Shown one piece after another: positions 8,734-18,541 of a DNA stretch of 64,000 nucleotides. The stretch covers positions 682,001 through 746,000 of the forward strand of contig JADJOB010000001.1 of NCBI GenBank assembly GCA_016714025.1. Reading direction: 5' to 3'. The DNA comes from Saprospiraceae bacterium (GTDB lineage Bacteria; Bacteroidota; Bacteroidia; Chitinophagales; Saprospiraceae). Each line of letters starts with the position of its first letter. The first letter of the stretch is position 1. The position numbers and the translations under genes are program-made. The notes beneath the pieces were generated by a model. That model did no database searches. It was not told the origin of the DNA and was given only the letters and a program-made list of their open reading frames with translations.

Positions 8734-9342
8734 ATGGAAGACACTTATTCTATACGATTCATTTCTCCTGAGCAAGATGCAGCAGCATGCTTAAAGGTAT
8801 ATGAGCCTTATGTTTTATATACTCCAATTACCTTTGATTATAAAGTCCCTGAGCTAAATGAATTTCAAAGTAAAATTCTCGATACAATTTATGAATATCC
8901 CTGGTTGGTTTGCTTAAAAAACGATCAAATCGAAGGCTATGCTTATGCCAGTCGGCATCGGTATAAAACGGCCTATCAGTGGTCCGCTGAATCTACCATT
9001 TATATAACCGAATCTCTACAAGGTAAAGGAATTGGGTCTATACTTTATGAAACTCTGTTATCCATTCTTAAAATTCAAGGGTTCTTTAATGTATACGCTG
9101 GAGTGACCGTTCCAAATAAGAAAAGTGAATTACTTCACATCAAAATGGGGTTTGAAGAAATAGGTATTTTTAAAAATATAGGCTTTAAATCAGGAACCTG
9201 GCATGATGTCAAATGGTTTCAAAAAACCCTTCAGGATTATATAATAAACCCAACATTACCCCTTAAATTGGAAGAATTGAAACACTCAAATGAATTTCAC
9301 GCTATTTTATCAGCAGCCAATAATAAATTAAATAATTCTTAA
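8734..9342 (+). CDS. GNAT N-acetyltransferase, phosphinothricin acetyltransferase-like
   Basis: The 202-residue protein starts with the YSIRFISPEQDAAACLKVYEP block and has FDYKVP, YAYASRHRYKTAYQW and the acetyl-CoA loop LQGKGIGSILYE (about 94-105). These segments follow the order of the phosphinothricin/methionine sulfoximine acetyltransferase branch of GNAT. The family acetylates small amines such as methionine sulfoximine or sulfone. The protein carries about 30 extra residues at the C-terminus compared with the usual 165-180. The exact substrate is not known. Confidence 0.85.
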   Translation: MEDTYSIRFISPEQDAAACLKVYEPYVLYTPITFDYKVPELNEFQSKILDTIYEYPWLVCLKNDQIEGYAYASRHRYKTAYQWSAESTIYITESLQGKGIGSILYETLLSILKIQGFFNVYAGVTVPNKKSELLHIKMGFEEIGIFKNIGFKSGTWHDVKWFQKTLQDYIINPTLPLKLEELKHSNEFHAILSAANNKLNNS

Positions 9343-9389
9343 AATAATTAATCAAAAATCTTGTTATAATCTAATAAAAAAATTCAACA

Positions 9390-9878
9390 ATGAACCTTGC
9401 TCATGTCCATTTACTCATTACACATTTACCTTTATTTGGTTCCATCTTAGGCGCGATCGTCTTAGCCTATGGCCTTTACACCAAAAGTACGCATACGATT
9501 TCTGCATCTTATCTGGTTTTAATCATATCTGCACTTGGTGTAGGCATTTCTTATTTTACCGGAGAATCTGCTGAAGAATTGGTTGAACAAATACCCGGCG
9601 TGTCAAAGAAACGAATCCATGAACATGAAGAAGCTGCTTTGTTTGGGCTCATTAGTTTAATTGTGGTAGGGCTAAATTCCATTCTTGGTTTAATATTTAA
9701 TTTTAAAAACTCAGAAAAAGCGCGATTGATTGCAAAAATAGCATTGATATGTTCCTTATTCAGTTTTTCAGTGATGGCTCGGGTGGGATATCTAGGTGGT
9801 CAAATCAGACATACCGAAATTTATGAATCAGCCACAACGCCAAGTAATGGGGAACATCAATCCAATGACCGGGAATAG
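9390..9878 (+). CDS. DUF2231-like integral membrane protein
   Basis: The 162 residues include four hydrophobic segments (about 5-28, 38-56, 82-104, 112-132). Histidines sit at the membrane edges: HVHLLITHLP at the N-terminus, HEHEE before helix 3, and GGQIRHTE after helix 4. This arrangement resembles DUF2231 and related heme-binding cytochrome-like membrane proteins, where such histidines can hold heme. The call to DUF2231 is by pattern only. It is 47 bases after the GNAT gene and may be co-transcribed with it. Confidence 0.6.
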   Translation: MNLAHVHLLITHLPLFGSILGAIVLAYGLYTKSTHTISASYLVLIISALGVGISYFTGESAEELVEQIPGVSKKRIHEHEEAALFGLISLIVVGLNSILGLIFNFKNSEKARLIAKIALICSLFSFSVMARVGYLGGQIRHTEIYESATTPSNGEHQSNDRE

Positions 9879-10006
9879 ACTTAAATTCTTATAAATTAAA
9901 TTCTACACATTAGGCATCCTGGCATGCGTATTTACAAATTACAGCGTACCGGATTTTACATAACGCTTAGATTCCTTTATGAAATAATCCTGAGCGCACA
10001 AAACAA

Positions 10007-11434
10007 TTGCCGGTGAACCGCCTTCTGCATTTAAAACCTAACTCGGCCTATTATTTTTTCATTACAGGCATCTTTCTAACAATTATTTCACCTTTCACTT
10101 TTTCCGAAGGCATCTTTATGGATGGCCTGTTTTATTCAAGTATTGCAAGAAATTTGTCAAATGGAGTCGGTACTTTTTGGCAAACTCATTTCTCCAATAC
10201 CTTGTTTCCTAGATTTTATGAACATCCTCCACTTGCGTTAGGCATTCAATCTTTATTTTTTAAAATTATAGGAGCAAGTCATTATACTGAAAAAATCTAT
10301 TCATTATGTTGCATTATCCTAACCGGCTTTATCATCTGCCGAATCTGGTTGCTCATGGCATTACGACATGCATGGATTCCCTTGTGTTTGTGGCTTTCCG
10401 TTCCATTAGTTCAATGGTCCAGTTCAAATAACCTCCTGGAAAATACAGTAAGCATTTTTACCTGCCTGAGTGTGTATTTCTATTTAAAAGCTTTTAACCG
10501 TTCATCCAAAATGTACTTTCTGACCTCAGGGAGCATGCTATTTCTTGCATTTTTATCCAAAGGATTTGTAGGATTCTTTCCTTTAGTCTTTCCATTTTTC
10601 TTTAATCTCTTTTCAAGAGATTTTAGTTTTTCACGTTTCACCAAACAGACTTTGCTGATGTGTTTAGGCATTGCAGTCCCCCTATTTCTGCTAATTTCAT
10701 TCAACCAACAGGCCTCGGTTTCTTTGTATACTTATTTGAATGTACAGGTATTAAAAAGTATCTATTTTGTCCAAACAGTTGATTCCAGATGGTATTTAAT
10801 CCAACGATGTATTTTTGAACTAATACCAGCATTCATACTATGCGCTATTACAGTTTTTATATACAAAAAACAAAATTTGGATATAAAACTTAATTGGAAC
10901 AAAGCCTTCCCTTTCATACTTGTCGCAGCATCAGCAGTCTTTCCCATGATGATTAGTTTAAAACAAAGTGGATTTTACATCCTTCCCAGTTTTCCATTCT
11001 TTGCCTTGGGAATTGGAATCCTAATTTATCCAATTGTAAATTTTTTAATTTTAAGAATAAAAACACATTCATTTTCTTTTAAAGTGTTCACATCTATCAG
11101 TCTGCTTGCTTTTTGTTTGGGTCTTTCATTGTCCATCTCTAATGTACATGCCGTGAGCAGAGATGCAGCATTGTTGCATGATATTCATAGTATTGGAAAT
11201 TATCTGGATGATGGCAGCACGATTGGAATTTCTAAAAATCTTTGGACTGATTGGAGTCTGCATGGATATTTTATTCGCTATAAAAACATCAGTTTGGATA
11301 CATCCTCTAATATCAAGACTCAATATTTTCTCACTAATTTAATGGATCAGGGAAATGAGCTAAATTCTCATTTGGAGCCCATTTTACAAGCGACCCAGAA
11401 ATATCAATTTTATGAAGTCTGTATTATAAAATAG
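10007..11434 (+). CDS. GT39/ArnT-like membrane glycosyltransferase
   Basis: The product of about 475 residues has ten or more hydrophobic helices. The first periplasmic loop contains FMDGLFYSSIARNL followed by FYEHPPLALG, which corresponds to the Asp-containing catalytic loop and the EHPPL motif of polyprenol-phosphate-dependent glycosyltransferases (GT39, ArnT, PMT_2). These enzymes move a sugar from a lipid carrier to lipid A, protein or another envelope target. There is no ATG before the first helix, so the start is TTG at 10007 or GTG at 10013. The acceptor is unknown and no carrier-synthesis gene is adjacent. Confidence 0.8.
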   Translation: MPVNRLLHLKPNSAYYFFITGIFLTIISPFTFSEGIFMDGLFYSSIARNLSNGVGTFWQTHFSNTLFPRFYEHPPLALGIQSLFFKIIGASHYTEKIYSLCCIILTGFIICRIWLLMALRHAWIPLCLWLSVPLVQWSSSNNLLENTVSIFTCLSVYFYLKAFNRSSKMYFLTSGSMLFLAFLSKGFVGFFPLVFPFFFNLFSRDFSFSRFTKQTLLMCLGIAVPLFLLISFNQQASVSLYTYLNVQVLKSIYFVQTVDSRWYLIQRCIFELIPAFILCAITVFIYKKQNLDIKLNWNKAFPFILVAASAVFPMMISLKQSGFYILPSFPFFALGIGILIYPIVNFLILRIKTHSFSFKVFTSISLLAFCLGLSLSISNVHAVSRDAALLHDIHSIGNYLDDGSTIGISKNLWTDWSLHGYFIRYKNISLDTSSNIKTQYFLTNLMDQGNELNSHLEPILQATQKYQFYEVCIIK

Positions 11435-11475
11435 TTGAATGAAAATTGGTATCTTTAAACTTGAAGATTGAATAA

Positions 11476-11982
11476 ATGCGATTGATTATCCTGTTTTTAT
11501 TACTTTGTCTTTCCCATCTCAAAGGACAGGATGCGGTATTAAAAAATGCGATGCGTCCTATCAATAATATTGGATTAAATATTGGGGAAGGATCAGCAAT
11601 TGCTCTTATCTATGAACGTATAAAAGACCTGGACGGGAAATCATTTCTAGCAGGAAAAATTGGAATTGGCTATAATGAAGAATTTAAAATTTGTGTTTTT
11701 GGACCTTGTTCAAGTGCTAAACAGTTTACCATCTTTCCTACTTCAGTAAGTGCAAATTTAGGCAATTCAAAAAATTATCTTGAATTAGGATTAGGGCATA
11801 TATATGTATCAGGAAAAACCAATAGACCTTCTGCATTCTATATCCTTGGCGGCTATAGATTCCAACCACTAGATCGTAACAAATTCAACTTTAGAGTCTA
11901 TTTTAGTATCCCTTTTTCTGGATATGATAATCTTGAACTACTCTTCCTTCCAATAGGTTTTAGTGTTGGTCTTTGTCTTTGA
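11476..11982 (+). CDS. Small secreted or outer-membrane beta protein
   Basis: The 168-residue protein has a signal peptide (about 1-18, ending LKGQDA) and then amphipathic strands with Gly and aromatic residues (GIGYNEEF, YLELGLGHIYV, ILGGYRFQPL, FRVYFSIPFSGY), which suggests a small eight-stranded outer-membrane barrel. No named family recognised. A near-match to a -7 box (TATCTTTA, about 11450) precedes it. It starts 41 bases after the GT39-like gene and may be in the same transcript. Confidence 0.6.
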   Translation: MRLIILFLLLCLSHLKGQDAVLKNAMRPINNIGLNIGEGSAIALIYERIKDLDGKSFLAGKIGIGYNEEFKICVFGPCSSAKQFTIFPTSVSANLGNSKNYLELGLGHIYVSGKTNRPSAFYILGGYRFQPLDRNKFNFRVYFSIPFSGYDNLELLFLPIGFSVGLCL

Positions 11983-12012
11983 TCAAGCCTATTGGCTATT
12001 GCGAAACTTGGC

Positions 12013-13488
12013 TTATATCGATATCCTAAAATAATAACAAAACAAACTGATTACCAAAATACTGATCAGGTTTAATACAAAACCTGCTTTCATCATTTCT
12101 TTTAGTGGAATTTTTCCACTTGAATACGCAATTGCATTTGGAGGGGTACCCATAGGCAACATACCGGCGCAACTAGCAGCCAAAGTCATCGGCAAACAAA
12201 CAATAATTGGTGAAATGCCCATCGCGATTGAAATCGAACTTAAAATGGGTACCATCACAATGACTTGGGCAATATTGCTCATTATTTCACTCAAAAAAAT
12301 TGAAATAGAAGCAACGAGTAAAATGAGCAAGAACAAATGTTGGGGTGCATAGATAGCAATTCCTTCCCCAATCAGTTTCATGAGACCGGAAGATTCCATG
12401 GATTTAGCCAATGCCAATCCGCCACCAAACATTAACAAAATTCCCCAGGCCATTTTATGGGTATCATTCCATTCCAACAAACGGGAACTTTGAGAATCAA
12501 TATTTTCAATTTCTAAATCAATTGCATCCTCTGGCTTTACTTTTTTAATGCCTGAAGGAACCACAAAAAGAGCAAATGCACCCGCTAAGGCAATTTGTGC
12601 ATCATTTATTGGCAAACCTGTAAATCGAACCAATAAATCTTTTGTAATCCATAAAGATGCAGTAGCCAAAAAGATATAAAGGACATATCGTTCAGGTTTT
12701 GACCAGTTCTTTAGTTTGAGAAATTCCGAATCAATAAATGCTTTGGTTGCTTCATCTTTATCCATTTTGTTTATAAATAAAACACGGGTAAACACCCAAT
12801 ACAACAAAGCAAGTATAATTAAAGCAAGAGGAAAACAAACTACAAACCAATCCGAAAAACTGATATTTAAATGATATTCTTCATTCATAAATCCTAACAA
12901 AGCAATGTTTGGAGGAGTACCTATAATCGTTGCCAGGCCACCAATATTTGATGCATAGGCTATACTTAATAATACAGAAGTTGAGAATTTTTTAAATCCA
13001 GTTCCTTTGAAATTTGAACCCATAACATTTAATACCGACAATGCAATAGGAAACATCATCATGGTAGTAGCCGTGTTGCTTAGCCACATGCTGATTAAAA
13101 AACTGGAAGCCATAAAACCAAGTAAAATGTGATTTCCCTTTCCACCCGACTTTTTCAAAATACTCAATGCAATCCGTTGGTGCAAATTCCATTTCTCAAT
13201 TGCGAGTGCAATAAAAAAGCCACCCATAAATAAAAAAATAATTGGATCCGCATAATTCCTGGCTGTTTCAGTTAAACTTTCAACACCCCACAAAGGAAAT
13301 ATTATCAGAGGCAATAAGGCAACAATTGGCATAGGGATCAATTCCAAAATCCACATGGAGATCATAACCAATCCGGCACTTAATACTTTTAATGCTCCTG
13401 GTTGCAATTCAAAAGGATTGAACAAATAATGCAACAGAAGCAATAGCAAGATCAAATAAAAATACAAATCAATACGAATCGCCTTCAT
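12013..13488 (-). CDS. DASS/SLC13 family anion:sodium symporter
   Basis: The 491-residue membrane protein has the inverted-repeat signature of the divalent-anion:Na+ symporter family. Repeat one carries LSNTATT (about 134-140) and IIGTPPN (about 188-194). Repeat two carries MSNIAQV (about 402-408) and PMGTPPNA (about 445-452). The paired SN(T/I) and TPPN motifs form the substrate and sodium sites. Family members import dicarboxylates, citrate or sulfate. The second SNT motif is SNI, as in many bacterial members. It is transcribed away from the secreted barrel gene; about 150 bases with repeats separate it from the DUF1501 gene upstream. Dicarboxylate uptake is the most likely role. Confidence 0.88.
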   Translation of the reverse strand: MKAIRIDLYFYLILLLLLLHYLFNPFELQPGALKVLSAGLVMISMWILELIPMPIVALLPLIIFPLWGVESLTETARNYADPIIFLFMGGFFIALAIEKWNLHQRIALSILKKSGGKGNHILLGFMASSFLISMWLSNTATTMMMFPIALSVLNVMGSNFKGTGFKKFSTSVLLSIAYASNIGGLATIIGTPPNIALLGFMNEEYHLNISFSDWFVVCFPLALIILALLYWVFTRVLFINKMDKDEATKAFIDSEFLKLKNWSKPERYVLYIFLATASLWITKDLLVRFTGLPINDAQIALAGAFALFVVPSGIKKVKPEDAIDLEIENIDSQSSRLLEWNDTHKMAWGILLMFGGGLALAKSMESSGLMKLIGEGIAIYAPQHLFLLILLVASISIFLSEIMSNIAQVIVMVPILSSISIAMGISPIIVCLPMTLAASCAGMLPMGTPPNAIAYSSGKIPLKEMMKAGFVLNLISILVISLFCYYFRISI

Positions 13489-13514
13489 GTGGTAAATATA
13501 AGGAATAATAGAGG

Positions 13515-13535
13515 CTATAGACTATAGACTCTAGA
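13515..13535. repeat. Heptamer tandem repeat (CTATAGA)x3
   Basis: Two perfect units CTATAGA and a third CTCTAGA form a short array. It lies about 40 bases beyond the hairpin of repeat element copy 2, on the same side that carries the (GAATTAA) array at copy 1. Confidence 0.7.
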
Positions 13536-13576
13536 CTTTACATTAATCGCAAAATAACGAATCAATTAATAATTCG

Positions 13577-13636
13577 TCCCGCGAGTACGCGGGATGTCCG
13601 CTCCGCTCCCATAATTTGTAATTCGAAATTCGTAAT
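13577..13636 (-). repeat. Palindromic intergenic repeat element, copy 2
   Basis: Read on the reverse strand, this block begins six bases after the stop codon of the DUF1501 gene and matches the element at 3760-3819. The hairpin at 13577-13594 is perfect: TCCCGCG and CGCGGGA around an AGTA loop (as written on the forward strand). Both copies therefore sit immediately downstream of a gene, in the same orientation relative to it. Confidence 0.8.
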
Positions 13637-13641
13637 TGCTA

Positions 13642-15237
13642 TTACTTGACTTTCATCATTGACTTCACCTGTTGTAATACACCATTTTGAAGTCTGACAT
13701 AATAGATTCCAGCAGCTGCATCTTCAAGATCACAATCCAGCGTATATTTTCCTGATTGCATATCTTGATCTAAAAGGGTTTTTATAACAGAACCTTCGTT
13801 GTTGATGATTTGAATTTGCGTATGGCCACCCTTCGTTTCAAATTTTATTTTAGTAGATTGAACGAATGGATTCGGATATGCATATACAAGGTTTTCACCC
13901 AATCGATTGTTTTGATCATGAACAGAAGTTGGTATGCAATTGCCTGGATCGAGGATAGGTAGTTTTTGATAATTGCGCAATAAAATTTGTTGAAGATCCG
14001 GATCTGGTACACAGAACCAATCACTTAATATGGATGCATACACTGAGCGAAAATCGTATTGCATTGGTAAATTGGATCCAACGGTAGATTTTGGATCAAT
14101 AATTGGATTTGCACCAACCACGCCTCCAACTACTTTTTTACCAAACACAAACATTGGTTGCGCAGCTCCATGGTCTGTGCCACCGGAAGCATTGGATATG
14201 ATTCGTCTTCCAAATTCTGAAAAAGTCATTCCGATTACACGGTCTTCCAGTCCTAATAATTTAATATCATTCATAAATGCACCTACCGCATCTGACAAGC
14301 CTTTTAATAAATTAGCATGTGCGCCTGTAGTGTGGTCTGCAGCTGTAACTTGTCCGGCGTGTGTATCGTATCCTCCTGTACTTAGCCAGAATATTCTCGT
14401 TTTAATTCCACCAGAAATTAATTTAGCTACGATAGACAATTGTTGCCCCAAGGTGTAACCTAATTCCGTATTGGTTTTTGGATAGAGTGTTGATAAATTG
14501 GTTCCTTTATCCGCAGAATTTTTAACCGAATCTCCAAATTTATCAGTTTGTCTTTGCACTTCGCGAACATAGGCCAATTCTTTTCCCATGTAATTTCCTG
14601 GAGCTGGATCCTGAAATAAACTGCCATTTAAATTTAATGGATCATTTGTATTTGAAATAGAAATTGCCATTGGAACGCCCTGATTCTGCAATCCTAAAAC
14701 AATATTTCCACCAACACGGATTGATAATGGGTCCGGCATTACTGTATTGGGAAAGCCCACCGGATAATTTGGGTATTCATAAGCGAGGTATCGACCCGCC
14801 CAACCGGAGTTAAGGTATTCTGTTGAATCAGCACCTGTCATCCAGATATCTGTTGCACGAAAATGTGAGTAACTAAATTTAGGATACCCAACACTCTGTA
14901 TGACAGCCATTTTTCCTTCATTGTACATATCGTAAAAACGATTCATGGCCGGATGTAATCCAGTTGCATTATTCGTTCCTCCTAATTTTAAAACCTTATC
15001 TTCCGGTAATAATATATTTTGGCGAATGGTAGCTTGTGCTAAAGAAGCATATTGGTCTAATGGGATCACCATGTTTAATCCATCGTTACCACCATTCAAT
15101 TGAATAATAACTAAAACCCGATCGGTATCACCCAAAGCATTGGTCAATGCTGACAATAGTGGACTTGCACCATGAGCTGTAACAGTCATACCTCCAACTG
15201 CAACCGGAACAGATTGTATAAATGATCTTCTTTTCAT
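13642..15237 (-). CDS. DUF1501 family secreted protein with T9SS sorting domain
   Basis: The 531-residue protein starts with MKRRSFIQSVPVAVGG, a Tat-like leader usual for DUF1501. The DUF1501 core (about 35-415) contains VIIQLNGGNDGLNMVIP, FSYSHFRATDIWMTG and TFSEFGRR...GTDHGAAQP, a sulfatase/phosphatase-like metal-binding fold. A type A T9SS domain follows (about 450-531, YAYPNPFVQST, AAGIYYVRLQNG). DUF1501 proteins nearly always pair with DUF1800 genes, as here with a 29-base gap. The biochemical function of the pair is not established. Surface location is inferred from the sorting domain. Confidence 0.92.
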   Translation of the reverse strand: MKRRSFIQSVPVAVGGMTVTAHGASPLLSALTNALGDTDRVLVIIQLNGGNDGLNMVIPLDQYASLAQATIRQNILLPEDKVLKLGGTNNATGLHPAMNRFYDMYNEGKMAVIQSVGYPKFSYSHFRATDIWMTGADSTEYLNSGWAGRYLAYEYPNYPVGFPNTVMPDPLSIRVGGNIVLGLQNQGVPMAISISNTNDPLNLNGSLFQDPAPGNYMGKELAYVREVQRQTDKFGDSVKNSADKGTNLSTLYPKTNTELGYTLGQQLSIVAKLISGGIKTRIFWLSTGGYDTHAGQVTAADHTTGAHANLLKGLSDAVGAFMNDIKLLGLEDRVIGMTFSEFGRRIISNASGGTDHGAAQPMFVFGKKVVGGVVGANPIIDPKSTVGSNLPMQYDFRSVYASILSDWFCVPDPDLQQILLRNYQKLPILDPGNCIPTSVHDQNNRLGENLVYAYPNPFVQSTKIKFETKGGHTQIQIINNEGSVIKTLLDQDMQSGKYTLDCDLEDAAAGIYYVRLQNGVLQQVKSMMKVK

Positions 15238-15266
15238 ATAATTTTAATTAAAAGAGATTAATGGAA

Positions 15267-17000
15267 TTAACAAATATGGAATTCTGCTGCTGACATTAAG
15301 TACACAAACAGATCCTGTAACATTTGTGGAACCTTTTTTGATTCAGGATCCGTAGTACTTGGATTTGCGATGTAAACATCCCAGGCATCAGTCCAATAAT
15401 AATCTGTTGATTGCCCCAATAACAGATAATTGGTTTTCAACTGGTCTTTGGTTGATTGTGACAGCGGAGGGCCAAACATTAATTCAACCGCTTCCCGAAT
15501 CAATTCGTTTGGATCGGATGGATTATCAAACTGTTTAACAAAATCAACAAAATTCATTTTATTTAAAAAGCCAGATTTACCATCATAGGTATTTGCAACT
15601 TTAAGCGAAAAATTTGATCTGCCGATAGCTTCATATGCTCCTTTACGGAATGGATACGTTGCAGTATCAATCCAGATTTCGTGGAAAGAAGGCGTTTGAT
15701 AATAGGCCGCCCAGCCGGCAACATTCGGTGGGTCATTGACATCCTGGCCGGCATTGACATTATACGTTCTGAATATATTCCACATATAATATTGTGCTTC
15801 GAGGTTCGTATAATCCTTTGAAGGGTCTGCGCTTTGTCTTGGAATTGGAAAATCAAACGTACGGGCCATTCCAATATGAAAATCTGCCGGACTTTTAATC
15901 ATGCAACCACGATGCTCTGACTTGAAAAAATAATCAGAACCGAATAAGGCTTTTAGCACAATTTGCATTTGATCTGGATGATCCACATTTTGTCTAAATA
16001 ATTCAGCTAATGGTTCAATGACTTCAGATTCAATTTCAGGAGTGATTTCATAGTAAACAAAATAATTCCATAACCTTCTGCAGATGTATTTTGATAATTC
16101 ATCTGTTGCGAATATCATCTCAATTAACTGTTCTATTTCATCAAAGGCTCTTCGCTCTTCAATCGTTGTAAAAGGAGCCGGGTCAATAATTGCAGTATTT
16201 GATTGTATTACTGTGTTGTTATAAAAGGCTGAAAAAGTCTTCGGATTTAAATCGTGCTTGTCTTTATTGAATGCTTTACGTGGAATCACATTGGTGGTTA
16301 CATTAGCAATCTTTTCATTATAAATTACATACCAACCTGTCAATACTTTTGCCGCAGCTTTTACATCCTCTTCCGTATATCCTGAGCCAGGTCCTTTTCC
16401 AATACAAAATAACTCCTGCAATTCTCTACCATAATTTTCATCAGGAGCTGTTTTAGTGTTGCGCTCTCCATTTAAATATCGGAGCATTCCTGCGTCCAAT
16501 GTGATTTCTTTAATCAATTTCTTGTAATTACCCATTGCATACTTGCGATACAAACTTTGGGTATTGTACATGGCGTGAGCGTTTTCTACCACTGCATCTT
16601 CTGTTACCAGCAATGTCTGATAAAACATGATCATTTTTTCATACACTGAACGGTCTTGATGTAACTGCAAACCAGTCATCCATTGTTTAAGGCTATTTCT
16701 TCTACTTCCTGATGGATTTGCAGGTTGTGAAGCTTGCGCCGGCGTGTCAACCCAGGTTTTACCAAATGGAACTAAAGTGTCTAAATTATCTTTGGTTGGA
16801 TCCACATTATTGTAATAAGCTCTCAATGGAGGATCCGGAGCTTTGGGGGTTGTAGGAACCAACACTTGTAAAACTTCATCCAAATTTTTAGTTTTGAAGA
16901 AATTTAGGTCCGATTTTTTGACCCCAAACATGGTTCTTCTAAGTAGGTGAATTAATTCGGGCTTACCAAAAGGCCCAGAAAAAGGTTTTATGCTTCCCAT
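15267..17000 (-). CDS. DUF1800 family protein
   Basis: The 577-residue product starts with a region (LIHLLRRTMFGVKKSDL) typical of DUF1800, followed by WMTGL, FYQTLLV, GRELQELFCIGKG...YTEEDVKAAAKVLTGW and the C-terminal PPNVAGW block. No signal peptide is visible, unlike the partner DUF1501 protein. It is the first gene of a two-gene operon. DUF1800/DUF1501 pairs are widespread in Bacteroidota, Planctomycetota and Proteobacteria; roles in surface polysaccharide handling have been suggested but not shown. Confidence 0.92.
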   Translation of the reverse strand: MGSIKPFSGPFGKPELIHLLRRTMFGVKKSDLNFFKTKNLDEVLQVLVPTTPKAPDPPLRAYYNNVDPTKDNLDTLVPFGKTWVDTPAQASQPANPSGSRRNSLKQWMTGLQLHQDRSVYEKMIMFYQTLLVTEDAVVENAHAMYNTQSLYRKYAMGNYKKLIKEITLDAGMLRYLNGERNTKTAPDENYGRELQELFCIGKGPGSGYTEEDVKAAAKVLTGWYVIYNEKIANVTTNVIPRKAFNKDKHDLNPKTFSAFYNNTVIQSNTAIIDPAPFTTIEERRAFDEIEQLIEMIFATDELSKYICRRLWNYFVYYEITPEIESEVIEPLAELFRQNVDHPDQMQIVLKALFGSDYFFKSEHRGCMIKSPADFHIGMARTFDFPIPRQSADPSKDYTNLEAQYYMWNIFRTYNVNAGQDVNDPPNVAGWAAYYQTPSFHEIWIDTATYPFRKGAYEAIGRSNFSLKVANTYDGKSGFLNKMNFVDFVKQFDNPSDPNELIREAVELMFGPPLSQSTKDQLKTNYLLLGQSTDYYWTDAWDVYIANPSTTDPESKKVPQMLQDLFVYLMSAAEFHIC

Positions 17001-17111
17001 AACTTGGATTTTTTGTAAAAGTACATAATATTAACAATGCATTAAAGTATGATACGGACAAATTACGGTCCTGGTTGCCCTTTAAAACACAATTAAGTTT
17101 ATCAGGACGAT

Positions 17112-17119
17112 TATCTTTG
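17112..17119 (+). promoter_or_regulatory. Candidate -7 box for metK
   Basis: TATCTTTG matches TAnnTTTG and ends 25 bases before the metK ATG, leaving a leader of under 20 bases. That leader is too short for a SAM riboswitch, and none is visible upstream. No -33 TTG at the expected spacing was seen. Confidence 0.45.
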
Positions 17120-17144
17120 CCCTTTAATTTATTAAAACCTCATT

Positions 17145-18461
17145 ATGTCTTATTTATTTACCTCTGAATCTGTATCTGAAGGCCATCCGGATAAAATAGC
17201 TGATCAAATATCCGATGCACTCATAGACCATTTTTTAGCTTATGATAAAGACTCAAAAGTTGCTTGTGAAACGCTGGTTACTACAGGGCAGGTTGTTTTA
17301 GCCGGTGAGGTTAAATCAAAAGCCTATTTGGATGTTCAGGAAATCGCCCGGGAAGTCATCCGCAAAATTGGATACACCCGTTCTGAATACATGTTTGAAG
17401 CCAACAGTTGCGGTGTTTTTTCAGCAATTCACGAGCAATCTGCGGACATAAACCGGGGTGTGGATCGGAAAGTAAAGCTTCAAAGTTTTGAAGCAAAAGC
17501 AAAAGCCCAGGGTGCCGGAGATCAAGGGATGATGTTTGGTTTTGCAAGCAATGAAACCGATAATTATATGCCACTCGCATTGAGTCTGGCCCACCTACTT
17601 TTAGAAGAATTAGCAAAAATCAGAAAAGAAGGCCGGGTTATGACTTATTTGAGACCCGATGCCAAAAGTCAGGTTACCATTGAATATGGTGACAACAATA
17701 AACCAATCCGAATTGATACCATCGTAATATCTACCCAACACGATGAATTTATTCATGGCGGAAGGGCGTCAAAAAATCAGGAAAAAGCCGATGCTCAAAT
17801 GTTGGATCAAATTAAAAATGATGTAATCAACATTTTAATCCCGCGTGTAAAAAGAAAATTACCCGCTCACATAAAAAAGTTATTCAACAATGATATCACC
17901 TATCATGTGAATCCAACCGGTAAATTTGTTATCGGAGGTCCACACGGAGATACCGGATTGACCGGTCGTAAAATAATTGTTGACACCTACGGTGGAAAAG
18001 GGGCTCATGGCGGTGGTGCATTTAGTGGGAAGGATCCATCCAAAGTGGACCGTTCTGCAGCTTATGCGACGCGCCATATCGCTAAAAACATGGTTGCTGC
18101 GGGACTTTGTGACGAAGTACTTGTGCAAGTATCGTATGCAATTGGGGTTGCTAAACCTTGCAATGTGTTTGTTGATACCAAAGGCACTGCTAAAGTAAAA
18201 TTGACAGATGGTCAAATCGCCAAAAAAATTGAAAAACTCTTTGATATGCGTCCTTATGCTATCGAACAACGTTTGAAATTAAGATCGCCCATGTATTCTG
18301 AAACTGCTTCATACGGTCATATGGGACGAACCAATGAAACCGTGACGAAAACCTTTAATGCAGGCAAACCCAATGAAAAAACCATGCAGGTAGAATTATT
18401 TACCTGGGAAAAACTGGATTATGTTTCAAAAATCCGCAAGGAATTTGGAATAAAAAAATAA
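17145..18461 (+). CDS. metK: S-adenosylmethionine synthetase
   Basis: The 438-residue protein contains the full MetK signature: TSESVSEGHPDKIADQISDA with the ATP-binding His (H17), GAGDQGMMFGFA (about 122-133) and the glycine-rich GGGAFSGKDPSKVDRSAAY loop near residue 290-308. It makes S-adenosylmethionine from methionine and ATP. It is longer than the 384 residues of E. coli MetK, in line with Bacteroidota enzymes that carry small insertions. It is monocistronic on the evidence of spacing. Confidence 0.98.
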   Translation: MSYLFTSESVSEGHPDKIADQISDALIDHFLAYDKDSKVACETLVTTGQVVLAGEVKSKAYLDVQEIAREVIRKIGYTRSEYMFEANSCGVFSAIHEQSADINRGVDRKVKLQSFEAKAKAQGAGDQGMMFGFASNETDNYMPLALSLAHLLLEELAKIRKEGRVMTYLRPDAKSQVTIEYGDNNKPIRIDTIVISTQHDEFIHGGRASKNQEKADAQMLDQIKNDVINILIPRVKRKLPAHIKKLFNNDITYHVNPTGKFVIGGPHGDTGLTGRKIIVDTYGGKGAHGGGAFSGKDPSKVDRSAAYATRHIAKNMVAAGLCDEVLVQVSYAIGVAKPCNVFVDTKGTAKVKLTDGQIAKKIEKLFDMRPYAIEQRLKLRSPMYSETASYGHMGRTNETVTKTFNAGKPNEKTMQVELFTWEKLDYVSKIRKEFGIKK

Positions 18462-18541
18462 AGACATCGCATCATCGATACCAACTAAATGCTTTGGGTC
18501 GTAATTGCTGAAAATGAATTAATTTTCCAGTAATTTAAGAA

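Noticed and set aside
17001..17144. Possible SAM riboswitch ahead of metK
   Set aside because: The best -7 box leaves a leader of under 20 bases and no aptamer-like helices are visible.
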